From Streptomyces formicae (GTDB lineage Bacteria; Actinomycetota; Actinomycetes; Streptomycetales; Streptomycetaceae), in the NCBI RefSeq assembly GCF_022647665.1, contig NZ_CP071872.1:4836001-4900000 (forward strand): a stretch of 64,000 nt of DNA. Reading direction: 5' to 3'. A model generated the notes under the pieces. The model worked only from the letters and a program-made list of their open reading frames with translations. It ran no database searches and had not been told where the DNA came from. The position numbers were made by a program, and so were the translations under genes. This document shows, one piece after another, positions 63,395-64,000 of the stretch. How positions within the stretch are numbered: the first letter of the stretch is position 1; the number at the start of each line of letters is the position of its first letter.

Positions 63395-64000
63395 CTAGTA
63401 CTGCAACGGTGTTTGACCTGATGGTTGGGCAGTTTCTGGTGGTGTGTGGCCGCGTCGTTTGTAGTGGCTGACGCGGGCTTGGTGTTGTCGTCGGCGTCGC
63501 CAGTGGGACCAGTGCAGGACGTGGTCTATGGGTGCTGTTCGACGGTGGGCGAGGCGGTGGATCAGCCGTCGGATTTCGGGGAGGGTGAGGGGTATGAGCT
63601 GGGAGGATCCGTTTCTGCTTTCCCTATGTCGGACGAGCGGGCCTTCAGGACGGTGAGGCAGGCGTGGGCTGCCATCGCGAGGGTCATGTGCCGGTGCCAG
63701 CCGTCGTAACGGCGGACCTGGTAGTCGTCCAGGCCGCATTCCTGCTTCGCACTCTGGAAGCATTCCTCGACCGCCCACCGGCTGCCGGCGACATGGATGA
63801 GCTCGTCGAGGGTGGTCTCCGCGGGGCAGTAAGCGATGTAGTAGGAGATCTCTTGGGGTCGGCTCACGCTGCGGCGGGCGATCACCCAGTGCCGGCGGTC
63901 CTCGCGGTGCCATGGACGGACCTCGACCCTCGCCCAGTCGTAGACCCTCGGGCCGTGAGCCCCGTTTCCGCAGGAACGGCGTTTCCACTTCTGCCGGGAC
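63394..64000 (-). mobile_element. Second IS701-family element, entering from the right edge
   Basis: Reading leftwards from the window end: YDWARVEVRPWHREDRRHWV, ARRSVSRPQEISYYIAYCPA, HVAGSRWAVEECFQSAKQEC (catalytic Glu) and RYDGWHRHMTLAMAAHACLT. A shift near 63620 moves to a frame with PLTLPEIRRLIHRLAHR and DHVLHWSHWRRRRQHQARVS to TAG 63395, the family C terminus. The first bases of the element (CTAGTACTGCAACGG) join the first transposase remnant directly. Its other end lies outside the window. Confidence 0.72.

Overview
The window is high-GC DNA with the start codons, ribosome-binding sites and gene families of a Streptomyces chromosome. Typical markers are a SigB/F-type sigma factor beside an RsbW-like ATPase, the ureABCFGD order, many universal stress proteins, actinobacterial CBS-BON proteins and IS701/IS110 remnants. 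The mix of intact, frameshifted and truncated genes, with transposase debris at the right edge, suggests an accessory chromosome arm rather than the core.

Region 1 (1-14.9 kb) holds small regulatory and lipid or redox genes: a LacI-type regulator with a 17-bp palindrome facing an RraA-like gene; a MarR regulator with matching operators before itself, a VOC-fold gene and possibly an NmrA-like gene; a flavodoxin-fold reductase; a PadR regulator and a SnoaL-like lipoprotein; PlsC; a PAP2/diacylglycerol-kinase fusion; VanZ; and the sigma factor with its anti-sigma-like ATPase. Two genes are decayed, a SAM methyltransferase and an NmrA-like reductase. Region 2 (14.97-19.8 kb) is a complete urease operon read leftwards: ureA-B-C-F-G-D.

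Region 3 (20.2-50.5 kb) is the most striking part. It gathers Hsp20, six universal stress proteins, four CBS proteins, a DUF1876 protein, an Rv1733c-like membrane protein, an Acg-like nitroreductase, a DUF1918-HTH-PNPOx fusion, two P-type ATPases, TrkA subunits, an NADH/formate dehydrogenase pair, a GH65 enzyme and an Rv2004c-like kinase. Nearly every family here has a member in the Mycobacterium tuberculosis DosR (DevR) dormancy regulon. Several promoters carry GGG/CCC palindromes resembling DevR boxes. No DevRS/OsdRK pair is visible in the window. Many genes in this stretch are split by frameshifts, several exactly at runs of G.

Region 4 (50.6-54.7 kb) is a starch locus: a MalR-like operator, a secreted alpha-amylase with a frameshift and altered catalytic region IV, a strong terminator, and a truncated isoamylase. 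Region 5 (54.7-60.3 kb) is bounded by gene fragments (membrane protein, PP2C phosphatase, serine recombinase). It contains an intact three-gene operon: arylsulfotransferase family, PhlG-like hydrolase and berberine-bridge-type flavin oxidase. Region 6 (60.5-64 kb) has nhaA behind a structured leader that can hide its ribosome-binding site, then a broken CBS gene and two nested IS701-family transposases running off the window.
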